Positions 26,001 through 37,900 of a DNA stretch of 60,000 bases are shown in pieces; the first letter of the stretch is position 1; every line of letters starts with the position of its first letter. A program made the position numbers and the translations under genes. This stretch comes from Bugula neritina. Taxonomy: Eukaryota > Bryozoa > Gymnolaemata > Cheilostomatida > Bugulidae. Where the stretch lies: positions 3,207,662 through 3,267,661 of the forward strand of contig OZ037770.1 of NCBI GenBank assembly GCA_964035545.1, written 5' to 3'. The notes beneath the pieces are model-generated. The model worked only from the letters and a program-made list of their open reading frames with translations, made no database searches and was not told the DNA's origin.

Positions 26001-28242
26001 ATGGCATGCTCTGAATCAAATGCAATAATATGTTGTATCATTGTCTAATTTATATGAATTAGTATAGTTTAACATATAGTATGTTTACATCTCTGCATGC
26101 AGCATTCAACAAGAATTTTGGAGAGTTTGGAAAAGGATTGGTGAAACTCTACGGAATTGAAAAAGATCCATCAAGTCCTTTCCAGTTCCGTCTGTCAAAC
26201 AGCTCCATTATCATATCAGGTGCTAACCTGACAGCTTTCACAAACATTGCTAATACTTGCACTCCTCTTGCATTGGCATTGGGTGCGAATATAACAGAGT
26301 TAATTCAGCAAAAGAGCACAATAGGCACTGGTGCTGCCTTGCAAAACCTTGAGGGGTGAGTTGAATGATTTAAAATATGTGCAGTTTTTTATTATTTCAC
26401 GTGTTTTAATCACCGGCTTTCCATGTACCGATCTCAGATCGATCTCGCTGAGATCGATCTGAAAAATGTGCTCAGATCGATCGTTTTTCCATGAGAGTGT
26501 CAGATCGATCTCGCGGAGTTACCTCCTCTTAAGTGAAGGATACTTTAAAAGTATAATTTGTTCACCTATTTGAGTGATTAAAGCTACTACTGTTGAAAAC
26601 AAGATGGTAGTAGTCTAAAATTTAACCCCAGCTATAAACTATACGCAGCAAAGCTTTCAGTGTATGGTAATTTGGCCAATTTGAAATAATTAATTTTAAT
26701 TTTTCAGCTTGACAGCTTATACAACATTAATGGCTGTCTTGCAGATTATTAATAAACTTACAGGACTGTGTGGCTTAAAATTACAAAGAAACTAGCTAAT
26801 GAAACTAAGTTTTAATAGTCATTTAAATTCAATTTAAATTTTCCCATTTCTTTTTACCTTCTACTGCATATAATTGAGTTTTCTTAATCATCGTACTTAA
26901 AGTCAAAGTTTTGGCATCTGAAAAGGTGGCTATCATAATTATTTAATACTTTGTTTAGTAGTTATCAATAAGTTATCATTTTTATTAGCAGACAACATTG
27001 TAGCGCGCAGTCTTTTTCTACTTCTCAGATCGATCTGGCGTCTTTCCATGGTCTTATTGACATGAGATCGATCTGAGTTCGAGCTGTACAGACCGACCAG
27101 CTCAGATCGACGGAGATCGATCTTTGGCGTCTTTCCATGGATCGATCTCGCTGAGATCGATCCGAGATCGGTACATGGAAAGCCGGTGATTATGCTTTGA
27201 CATGTCATTATAATATTTCATTTAAGTCAAAGGTTAAAGGTTAAAGGTTGAAGGTCAAAATGGCAGTCGAGTTGTAAATTACTTCTCAGAAGATCACTGT
27301 TTACATGCTATGAAAAACAAATCTTTTTTTCGCAGCTCAGCGCATCAACATAATATTTATATAGCAGCTTTAATGCATAAAAAAATGACTTTGACAACTT
27401 TTAATAAGCATATGGATATTCTGTATACAAAACAGCCTTTAAATAAAGTTGTATAATCTTGTAAGTATATTAGTTTACTCAGTCAGTCTTAATTTAGTTA
27501 GGTAAAGTAAACTATTCTTGTTTCTCCTCTATATATCAATATTCTACACACATAGGCATAATTTGAAAAATGTTTCCATCCTTACATACAGCCTATTTAA
27601 GCTGCATTGTAATCCTGTTTGCAGAGGCATAGAATATTACGTGGAATGCACCTTACAGACTGTTGGTAAACTATTTCCCGAGCTGATAACTCCAAGTACT
27701 CTTGACAAATGCGAGCTAATACTTCGACGATTTGGTTTCTATGATTTAGACCTAGCTTCACTAGTATGTATTACTATAATTATATGCAATTATTAGTTAT
27801 ATATGAACTTTTATTACACCATGAAGTGAACACAACTCCTACCAACATGCTAATAAATAATTGGATTTACATGTGGGGTTCTTCCTTACATTGCTATACT
27901 AGAATAACTTGTTTTTATAATCTAGTATGCTAAAATCATTTTAAAGCAGTACATTGGCTTTAAACAATTGAATTAAAAATAACATAGATTGAGTTTCGCA
28001 AAAAAATTCTGGATCATTTTATATCTGTATATATAAAGTGATTTAATCAACACTTTATGACCAACATTCAAGCATAACTTGATTATGTGATGCAAACTCA
28101 CTATTGTTTATTATTTATGATAGAATGAATTCAAATATTTACATTTTAGGCTGCTGTTGAAGAGACAACTCCTATAAATGGTGGGATGAGTAAAACTTTA
28201 ATGACTGCCAGCTATTTATTCTTTTTTATGGCCTGTGCTTAA
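23061..28242 (+). CDS. U4: secreted, membrane-tailed RGM N-domain-like protein (372 aa, 6 exons)
   Basis: Exons: 23061-23115, 23498-23924, 25680-25831, 26103-26355, 27625-27763, 28150-28242. Phases 1,2,1,2,0; 1,119 nt in frame. Closest to U2: the same exon 4 deletion, the same short tail (ending FMACA) and a TIR element in intron 4. One codon is inserted near the signal-peptide end (SPYTVAS against SPTVAS). Exon 5 is closer to U1 (CTLQTVGKLFPEL) than to U2, which suggests conversion between copies. Intron 2 is lengthened by a solo LTR and intron 4 by a TIR element; neither disturbs splice sites. The exon-1-less U5 follows 419 bases downstream. Confidence 0.85.
23967..25082. mobile_element. 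Solo LTR in U4 intron 2 (1,116 bp)
   Basis: Absent from the otherwise matching intron 2 of U2 and U5. It begins TGTAGCGTCG and ends TTTACA (TG...CA ends), and is flanked on both sides by GGCTG (23,962-966 and 25,083-087), a 5-bp target duplication. An AATAAA lies near 24,999. No gag or pol frame is present. These are the features of a solo LTR left by recombination between two LTRs. Its sequence is unlike the LTR at 45.7-46.3 kb. Confidence 0.85.
26411..27188. mobile_element. TIR element in U4 intron 4 (778 bp)
   Basis: Ends CACCGGCTTTCCATGTACCG and its complement. Near-identical to the element in U2 intron 4 and in the same orientation, but inserted on the other side of a ~24-bp host segment (tatgctttgacatgtcatta). 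Flanks are AAT on the left and ATT on the right. No coding capacity. Confidence 0.75.
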
Positions 28243-28661
28243 TTGTTGGCATTAAAAAAAATTGTATTGACTCATTATAGAAGTTACATATTTAAGCTTC
28301 ATTTTTCTTATTTATGCAATTTTGGAATAACAACTTAGTTTATTAGCCACTTTTTTATGAAAATAATTAATTGGACTTTTGCTAATATTAGGTTTTTTTT
28401 TAAATAATGTCAACATCTAAATTGTTAAAACTTCGCTTTACCAAAACTGCATGTTTATAGCAGAACAACATGTCCCTAGTTCAATCCTGATGGTGAATTA
28501 GTTTAAAATATTATTCATAAATGTCAAATTGAAAACTCACAGCCCGTGATTTAAGCACAGAGCATACAAAGAAAACCTAAAAGTAATACACTTGTGTAAA
28601 TAGACTGAAATTACATTGACCATTGACTTAGAAATTATACCTTACTTGTTTTGTGTTGTAG

Positions 28662-31399
28662 TGTTGGTTACCAGCCCTACAGTGGCTAGCACGCAATGTA
28701 ATATGTATAACTTTGGTGTTGGTGCTGGACTCACTTGCGGCCTACAATGGTGGCAATCAAATGACCTTGGACAATCTATCACAGTTTCAAAGAAGATGTC
28801 AGACTTTGCTCGGAATGTCATGGATGCCATTGACCCAGATCTGTACAGTAATATTAATTCTAGTTTGGCCGGGCAAATCGCAGCTGAATCAAATGATCCT
28901 CTAGCCAAAATTATTGAGTCTGCTCTTACGGTGTTGCCTTCTCTTGCAAATTATCTGGCTGACGTGCTGTACAGCTTAGATCTGACACCTGAGATGTTGT
29001 ATATCTTCAATCTACCAGAAGAGTTTGTTACCAAAGAGTTTCTGCAGCAAATGGCCAAGGAATATTTTGACTTCTCATGTTCTGTGTAAGTAGTTTGTGT
29101 TTTCCGAACATTCTTGTTAACTGGCTGCATATTACATGTTAATTATCAAAAAATTGTTGGACAGAGAAAACATACCTGATGGAAATAGTAAAGAGTTTTG
29201 AATAATCACACAGTTTTTGCTGGTAGCTTTTAACTATAAACAACTATGCTTAAAATTATAAAAAAAAAACAAATGTTTCTTGGTAAATGTTACACCAAGT
29301 TTTAGAAAAAAACTGAAAATTATTATATAATTGTTCAACCAGTTCTGTTCAACTTTTAATTTCAGTAGTCTGTCACTGAAAACTTTAAGTTAAATTTTAT
29401 AACACTTTCTAAAGATGCTAGATCTTATATCGTATATATATTTTACCCAGCTGACTCAACTGACTGAATATAGCTGCATGTATGAAATGCTAAACATAAG
29501 TTATGAAGCGTAAAAAGTTTTAAAGAAATTAAATTTATTAATTGCTTTTCTAGTGCTTCCTCCTCTCTCTGGTTAGCTCTCAATATAAGTTGACCTATAC
29601 TAACTGTTGTAAAAGATGATTGGTAGACAGTTTAATTTATTGCAAGATTATGAACTACCATTTGATTATAGTTTAATTTCTTCTACGTTGTAGATACGGA
29701 GCTAAAGAATTTACAAGCTGCGTCTCTAACTGAGTTGATAGCAACTGTGGGGCAGAGGACAACGTAGCTTATCTCAACCAGATTCTCAACAGCCTGGCTA
29801 ATGAGTACTGTAATGGGAACTCAACCAAGCCCAGTGTTTTGACAAGTAAGATAGCAACAACTTTACAAGTTTAAAGTTACAGAAATTCAACTACATGTCA
29901 AATCCGAAAATAAGCACCAAATTAACAGATATGCATATTTTTAAATTTTTTAAATAGGTTACACTGACATCGAAAAGTGGTGTACTTTTAAAATCTTGTT
30001 ACATAATTATTATAACAACTTGCTCTGAATCAAATGTAATATATATGCTGTGTGATTGTCTAATTTATTTTAAATAGTTTAATTTAACATAGTTTATTTA
30101 CATCTCTGCAGCATTCAACAAAGATTTTGGAGAGTTTGGAAAAGGATTGGTGAAACTCTACGGAATTGAAAAAGATCCATCAAGCCCTTTCCAGTTCCGT
30201 CTGTCAAACAGCTCCATTATCACAGGCATCATATCAGGTGCTAACCTGACAGCTTTTACAAATATTGCTAATACTTGCACTCCCCTTGCATTAGCATTGG
30301 GTAGGGATATAACAGAGTGAAGTCAGCCAAACAGCACAGTAACCATTGGTGATGCCTTGCAAAGCCTTGAGGGGTGAGTTGAATGATTTCGAGTATGTGC
30401 AGTTAAGTTGTATAAATTACTTCTCAGAAGATCTCAGTTTACATGCTATGAAAAACAAACCTATTTTTATAGTGCATCAGCATAATGTCTATGTAGCAGC
30501 TCTAATGCATGAAAAATAACATTGACAATGTGATAAATAAACATATTATGGACATACTGTATATGAAACAGCCAATAAAAAAATTTGTATGTTATTGTAA
30601 GTATTAGTTTACCCAGTGAGTTTTAATTTAATTTATAGGTAATGTAAACTATTCTTGTCTATTAGCAGTTTCATAATGTGTAAGATAAAATATATTCTAC
30701 ACATATATGCATAAGTTGGAAAATGTTTCCATCTTTATATACAGCCTATAAGCTGCATTGTAATCCTGTTTGCAGAGGCATAGAATATTACGTGGAATGC
30801 ACTTTACAGACTGTTGGTAAACTATTTCCTGAGCTGATAACTCCAAGTACTCTTGACAAATACGAGCTCATACTTCGACGATTTAGTTTTCGTGATTTAG
30901 ACCTAACTTCACTAGTATGTAATACTATATATGTAATTATTAGTTATATATGAACTTTTATTACACCATGAAGAGAACACAACTCCTACCAACATGCTAA
31001 TAACTAATTTTTATTGCATAGTGTTCCTTATTACATTGCTATACTAAAATCATTTGTTTTTATAATCTAGTATGCTAGAAAAGTTTTACAGCAGCGCATT
31101 GGCTCTGAACAGTTAAATTTAAAATAACATAGATTGAGTTTCGCAAAAAAATTCTGGATCATTTTATATCTGTATATATAAAGTGATTTAATCAACACTT
31201 TATGACCAACATTCAAGCATAACTTGATTATGTGATGCAAACTCACTATTGTTTATTATTTATGATAGAATGAATTCAAATATTTACATTTTAGGCTGCT
31301 GTTGAAGAGACAACTCCTATAAATGGTGGGATGAGTAAAACTCCAATCACTGCCAGCTATTTATTCTTTTTTATGGCCTACTTTGTGTGGCGTTTTTAA
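28662..31399 (+). pseudogene. U5: exon-1-less pseudogene of the U family
   Basis: Exons 2-6 at 28662-29085, 29694-29845, 30112-30373, 30776-30914 and 31295-31399 keep good splice sites. However, exon 3 has TGA where all other copies have TGG (at about 29,732, in the CVSNW motif), and exon 4 has TGA in place of TTA (about 30,318, in the ITELS motif). Promoter and exon 1 are missing, with the same deletion junction as in U3. The 5' part (exon 2, intron 2) is U2/U4-like, and from exon 3 on it is U1/U3-like, so the copy is a mosaic. The tail reads FVWRF then stop. A working protein is very unlikely. Confidence 0.85.
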
Positions 31400-32640
31400 T
31401 AAAAACATTTTGTATTGACTCATAGAAATTAGATATTTAAGCTTCACTATTCTTATTTATGCAATCTTGTGATAACAACTTTAGATATTTATCAAATAAA
31501 CTTTTGCTATAGTATTAATTTATTAAATAATATCAACATTTAAATAATTAGTTGATGTTTGCTTCATAGTCTGGCAGAACTGGGGGTTAGGTTCGCAATC
31601 TCGGATAAAGTTTTTTCTCTCTTGATTATTTATCTTGAGGGTCCAGGTAAATGTTTCCATGTGGGTTTGGACCCGCCATACTGGAGCATTTCGAGAAATC
31701 CAAGATGGCCGCCAATTATGAAAAAATCGTTATCTAATAGGCATAAAGTCTATATTATGTTGCAAAAACAAAAGTGTTTTGATGATTCAAATAGATGTGC
31801 ATTTTTGGAACAAATATGTGCCATGCCAGTGCAAAATTAATCAAAGTAAAGAGCCAAGAGACATGTTGCTCAGTTCATAAATTCGAATTGCTTCAATAAA
31901 ACATCACAGGGAAATTATACAAGGTTTTTGAATAATTGTTTGGACAGACATAAAAAAAACAATGCTTATTGCCAGTGAATAGAAAGTGAAAAAAATTCAA
32001 AGGCATATTGCTCAGCTAAAGTTAAAATGGAACATATATATAATCAAACAGATGTGACAAACTTTCGCTCATGATCATATTAAACATCTGTCTCATTTTT
32101 ATCTATCATTAGCATTTGTTAGAAATGTTAGTTCATATTGCAGCACACTCCTGTTACTGTTTTACAAGGACAGAACTCTGTGCATGGGATATAGATCTAC
32201 TAGAACAGCCATATCTTGTTGTTATTTGCATGATTGTTGGCTTCCACAGGAGTATTCAATGAATTTGGGCCATTTTACTTTATGCAGCACACATCAGCAG
32301 ATTGTGATCAAAAATTTTAAAGTTTGCTCAAAATTCATGAAAACTTACTATATAGAGTAATAGAATTTGCTAATTCCAACTATATGCATAGCAAAAAACT
32401 GGGAAGAGGTCCTGCAACATTTAAGCGCGGCGTCATGTCATACAAGCTAGATATATATTTGTGAACCATCACCATCTATATATTATATCTCAATGTATGA
32501 AGAAAAGAGGAAAAAAAACATAGAAAATCATGCATAATTGGAAAAGCCTTAATTATTCAGTTTATTTGTTAAAATTTTAATAGTTTGAGGCAAAAATCTA
32601 TATACATTAGCAGCTAAATTATAAATAATTGGTGGACTTT
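31400..32640. other. Spacer after U5 with no supported gene
   Basis: The first ~130 bases match U-gene 3' flanks. After about 31,548 the sequence is unique to this place. A 93-codon open frame at 31,559 has no start context, splice pattern or recognisable domain. I see no RNA gene. Confidence 0.5.
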
Positions 32641-32675
32641 TGATTTATCAAAACTATATTAGGTTTAATACCTAT

Positions 32676-33206
<531 letters not shown>

Positions 33207-33207
33207 A

Positions 33208-33736
33208 AACGTCAATGACTGCCAGCTATTTGTTGTTTATTATGGCCTAGCCTACTTTGTTTGGCGTTTTTATCAAAAACATATTAATTTTTATATTGAC
33301 TCATCAAAATTATATACTTAAATTTAATTATTTTTATTTATGCAAGTTTGTGATAACCACTTTTTTATGAAAACCACTATCTGCTAGAAATAATTTAATA
33401 ATCACATGTAAATTGGTAAAACTTTGCTTTAACAAAATTAGAAAAATTATAATAGCAGAATAGAATCTCTAGTTTAGTCCTGATGATGAATTTGTTTCAA
33501 ATATTTTTTATAAATCTCAAATTGAAAATTCAGAATTTGCAGTCTAAGCACAGAGCAGTTAAAGAAGACAACCCTGAAGTAATGAGCATGTGTAAATAGA
33601 CTAAAATTGCCTTAACAATTGACCCATTGCTAATCATACTATAATATACTATATAGTTCAAAATTAATTGATTTTGAAAATACTTTGCCCTATTGGTTTG
33701 TAAAATAAGCTGCTTTTACTGTTAGTTTTCATCAAT
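33208..33736 (+). pseudogene. U6: remnant of a U-gene last exon and 3' flank
   Basis: Bases about 33,210-33,275 match exon 6 from 'atgactgccagctattt' onward, but the frame is broken by an insertion (ggcctagcctac). The 3' flank to 33,736 then follows the order seen after U1 ('tctaagcacagagc', 'aagaagacaac', 'ctgttagtt'). Exons 1-5 are gone, replaced upstream by the (TA)n array. Confidence 0.75.
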
Positions 33737-33739
33737 CAA

Positions 33740-34590
33740 AACGGTTTTTCCAGTAGCTATAACTGTTTTATATGATTATATACACAAAATTGCTAAGTAA
33801 AACACACTGCATGGCTAAAACTATAGGCACATATTATTTTGATGTTGCAGTAACAAAGATGTTGACTCTGTGGTATTTGAAGTTGCATTGAACAATCGGT
33901 TTATTATTAACATGATTACTTGCTTTGATTGTTATTATGTTTAAAAATAATAATGAAACAGGAAGTTAAAAAAATTAAACAGTCTTAAGTCAAGCAGAAG
34001 ATTCTGTATTACTATACATGCACATTTTCAACAACATAAACAATTATCCTGTTTTCGGAAACTCTTTTTCAAAACTTTAAAACTAATTAATATATAATAT
34101 AATTATATAAAGTGTTAGCTTTAGGCTGAAGCTTAATTGTACCTAAAAATTGAAAGACACATCAACAAGTATATACATAATATTGTTGTATCCCAGACCT
34201 TAACATTTCACAGATACATGCACTGTATGTGTTGCAGTGTTGTTAAACTATTCCCACATTTGATGCACAAGCAGAAAGCGATAACTGACTGCCATCTAAT
34301 AGAACAAAATTATAACAAATAAAAAAGCAGTTTTAAGACTTTAAAAGAATGGCTTTTGAACAATTTTTTTATTTTATGACCATATTTCAGAGTTTCAAAT
34401 TTTTTTTACAAATTTTGCATCTTGATTATATTTTTAGTGAAACTTAAACAAAAGTATTTGGTTTAAGTAAAAAATATTACCAATTAATCATAGGATTAAG
34501 CAATGCATTATGACAAATAAAGTGTAGGTATGTTAAATTGAAATGGCAAAAGCAATGATCTATTTTCTAAATTTAAAACTGTTATGTTAT
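33740..34590. other. Convergent spacer between the U array and gene D
   Basis: AT-rich, with no supported gene. It separates the plus-strand array from the minus-strand genes, so both groups end here tail to tail. Confidence 0.5.
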
Positions 34591-34597
34591 TAGAATA

Positions 34598-34762
34598 TTA
34601 TATTATTTGAGCTGAAAGCAAATTTTTGAGTAAAGTGGCGGTGCTCAGAGTAAAAGTTATGACTGACAGAGTTGTGCTTAGAATCGGGCTGGAGTTGGTC
34701 AAGTCTCCTTGCTCTTGTATTATTCCTGTGTTAGTCGTGTTGCTGTGTGTCTGATTGAGCTG

Positions 34763-34826
<64 letters not shown>

Positions 34827-34841
34827 TATATACATATATAC

Positions 34842-34926
<85 letters not shown>

Positions 34927-37900
34927 ATAGCTGTAGTGTGATAGGAAGTGATTTAAGAAATGATAAATATATATTTACCTTGTATTTTTCAGCGCTGCTC
35001 ATCAAGGTTGCAAACTGCTTCGAAACTTGAGAGACCTATAACATATAACTGAAATGCAACTATATAATTGATAGATATTTTAGTTGACAAAACATAAGAA
35101 TAGAAAAATGTTTTATGCGTATAAGAATTCATGCATGTTATTCCCATTCCAATATGCCAAACATATATGTAAACGTGACATATAATTTTGCTATTTTTGT
35201 CTTAGATGAATGCTGTAAATTTCTACAGTAAATAAGCAACGAAGGTGCAAACCACATCTAATTGGTGAAGGGTTTTGTGTTACATGTTACTTTAGATAGT
35301 TCTCATGATAAAATGCGCATTGAAATACAAAAGCCAAACTAACATTGAAATCTTTAGTGAAGACACAATCATAGAAGCAGGGATCTCTGTACAGGGTGGG
35401 CACTTTAGAACAAACTTCTTTACATTTTTCTTTTACGGTGTTGTCTTTGGAGTAGTACACGAAACTATCATCTGCAGGTAAAAATTTAAAACATAAAATG
35501 GAGCAACTAACGAAGAGAATGCTTTGGTAAACAAAGCTTAAACACACATTGCAAGTGACACACACGCACACGCACACACACAAACACACACGCACACATG
35601 CACGCACAAACACACAAACACATAAACATGACACACACACTCGTGCATTAGCAAACTGGCTTAGCATAATCTTGGCACTCAATTGCCATGTACAAAATAA
35701 ATAGTCTTCAGGTACAAACACTAATAATAATCACTAAGATTTTTATTTTTAATTTTTCTTGTAAATTTATGATAGGCTGCAATAACATGAAGTTGTCAAT
35801 ATATTTTGCTCATACCTACTATGAATAACCCGTACACAATTATTTATATTACTTTTGATTAACCTGAAATGTTGATGGCTTTACTACATCCGGGTATCAG
35901 CATGCCGAATGAGCGCTTCACAAGTTTCTCAGATGCTCGAACCACAAACAGATATGTGTCTCTATATAAACATACATGATCATAAATTAGAACAATCCAG
36001 AGTATGTATAAAAATGAGTTTTTTGTTGCTTTTAAATTATCAAACTTGTAACAACAGCCTGTGTCATTGCTTTTTTAGCTGGCGAAGTAATTACTTTGAT
36101 GTTTTCAAATTTGGAAAAAAGCTTTAAAGCAAAACAAAAAACAAATACTACATTCAGCTTTTTTGAAAAATTATATTGCTTTGAGTTATTACTATATGCA
36201 TGCGCAGTTTTGGTTAGGTAAAAAAATGATATTCTACTTCGGATTCACAAAGCCTCCTTTTGGTAATTGAATAGTATCATTGTTGAGTTAAAAATCAACC
36301 AACAGTTTTATGTATATTGTTTTAACATATTATATTACATTATATTACATTATATTATATTATAATATATTATATTTTATTGTATTATATTATATTATAT
36401 TATATTATATTATATACTGACTTGTATTTTTCTATATGAATTGAAGAACCAGTTTTATGTTGAGTCATAATCACTGTCTTATTTCCAACTTTTCTTAGAG
36501 TTACTCCTCCTATAAGGTGTAAAATAAATCATGCAGGTAACTCTTATTGCTTTCAAAATAAAACGTGCTATAAGAAATTTGAAGCTGTCTACAGTTTTGC
36601 TCTAAAAAAAACATGGCCATATGTATAAACTGTCATAATTTTAATGTAATATGCTGCCTTTTAATTAGATAATAGTCTATATATTTAGACAGGCACATTA
36701 AATTTGATGAAGCTACAAATCATAAATATATACTTCAATATACCCATTCTAATTGGTTTTGAATAAATTTAGACTACATGATATATCTGCAAAAGTTTAT
36801 TATAGTTAAATAGCAGTGAAAAGGAGGCAAATACTATATTAAAGTTGTTATAAAACCTATTACGGTAATTTTATTATGGAAAATACATTTTATAAAAGTT
36901 TTAGGTTTTTCTTTTAACAACACAGATATGGTTTATTGTGAATAAATTGTTATATAAAAAAACTCCCCTGACACGTTTCAGCCTTTACAAACAAATATCT
37001 TCTTACCCATCATTTGGTTTTACCTGCTAATTTAGATACTAAACTGAAATTTTGTTTCATTACTTAAATTTTACTAATAAAAATTTTAAATTTGTTTATA
37101 TAAAAAAATATGTGTTTTCTATGCAAAATTTAATAAAACATTTATGTTGCATAAGAACAATTTTTTAACGTTCTATTAATTTTTTTCTAAAAACACAACT
37201 TGTTTGCAAAAATAGAATGCAAATAAAACATATATATAGTTACCAACCTGCATTCTTAAGACTTTTCCTATTCTCATACTTAAGACTGTCACTAGGGAAT
37301 TCTCCACTGGTAGTTTGATAGGACACGAGCTTTTGATCGTCTTCATAGAAAATCAGCGACATCTAAAAACGTGATTCATAATTATAAATTTAGCACAACA
37401 TAGTGTTTTCCTTGTTAAGCATGACTCAGCATAACTGATGTAAACATTGAAATATATTTTTGTTGTTATCATTTTTGGCAAAGCCTTTGCCGCTCTAATA
37501 CCTTACAATGTGTTACTTAGTGATTTAGAAAAGTGCTCTTTAATCTGCAAAACCATAAGAGCCTTTTAGTTTGAAACTGGAAAAAAGCATTTGCCATTGG
37601 TCGTTGACTAAAAAGATATTTAGCCTATGAGGTGTTAGCCAGGTCACAATAATTGAAAATCCAAAGGTGATGAATTGAAATGTTAGTGTGGCTCTTGATA
37701 ATGCTAAGGATACCATGGCCTGCAAATTGAAAGACATCTGCAGTATGAATTAATTTGGGGAAACAATAGCTTTGACAAGCTGAGAGTTGATAGGCTGCTA
37801 GAGCCTAATAACTGACAGAGTACAAGTTAGGCGATCATTGAAGTTATAGCAAAGGGAGTGGAACTTGCTGTAGTGATTTCCCATTTGGTGTCCAGTAGAG

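Noticed and set aside
31701-31714. YY1-type motif (caagatggccgcc)
   Set aside because: A single short match with no nearby gene start. It is not enough to call a regulatory site.
35287-35721. 144-codon minus-strand open frame as one gene
   Set aside because: Its 3' part is gene D exon 10 and its 5' part is intronic (CA)n sequence. The exon begins at the acceptor near 35,472.
37540-37737. 65-codon minus-strand open frame in gene D intron 6
   Set aside because: It does not match any gene C exon, and gene D reads correctly from exon 6 to exon 7 without it.
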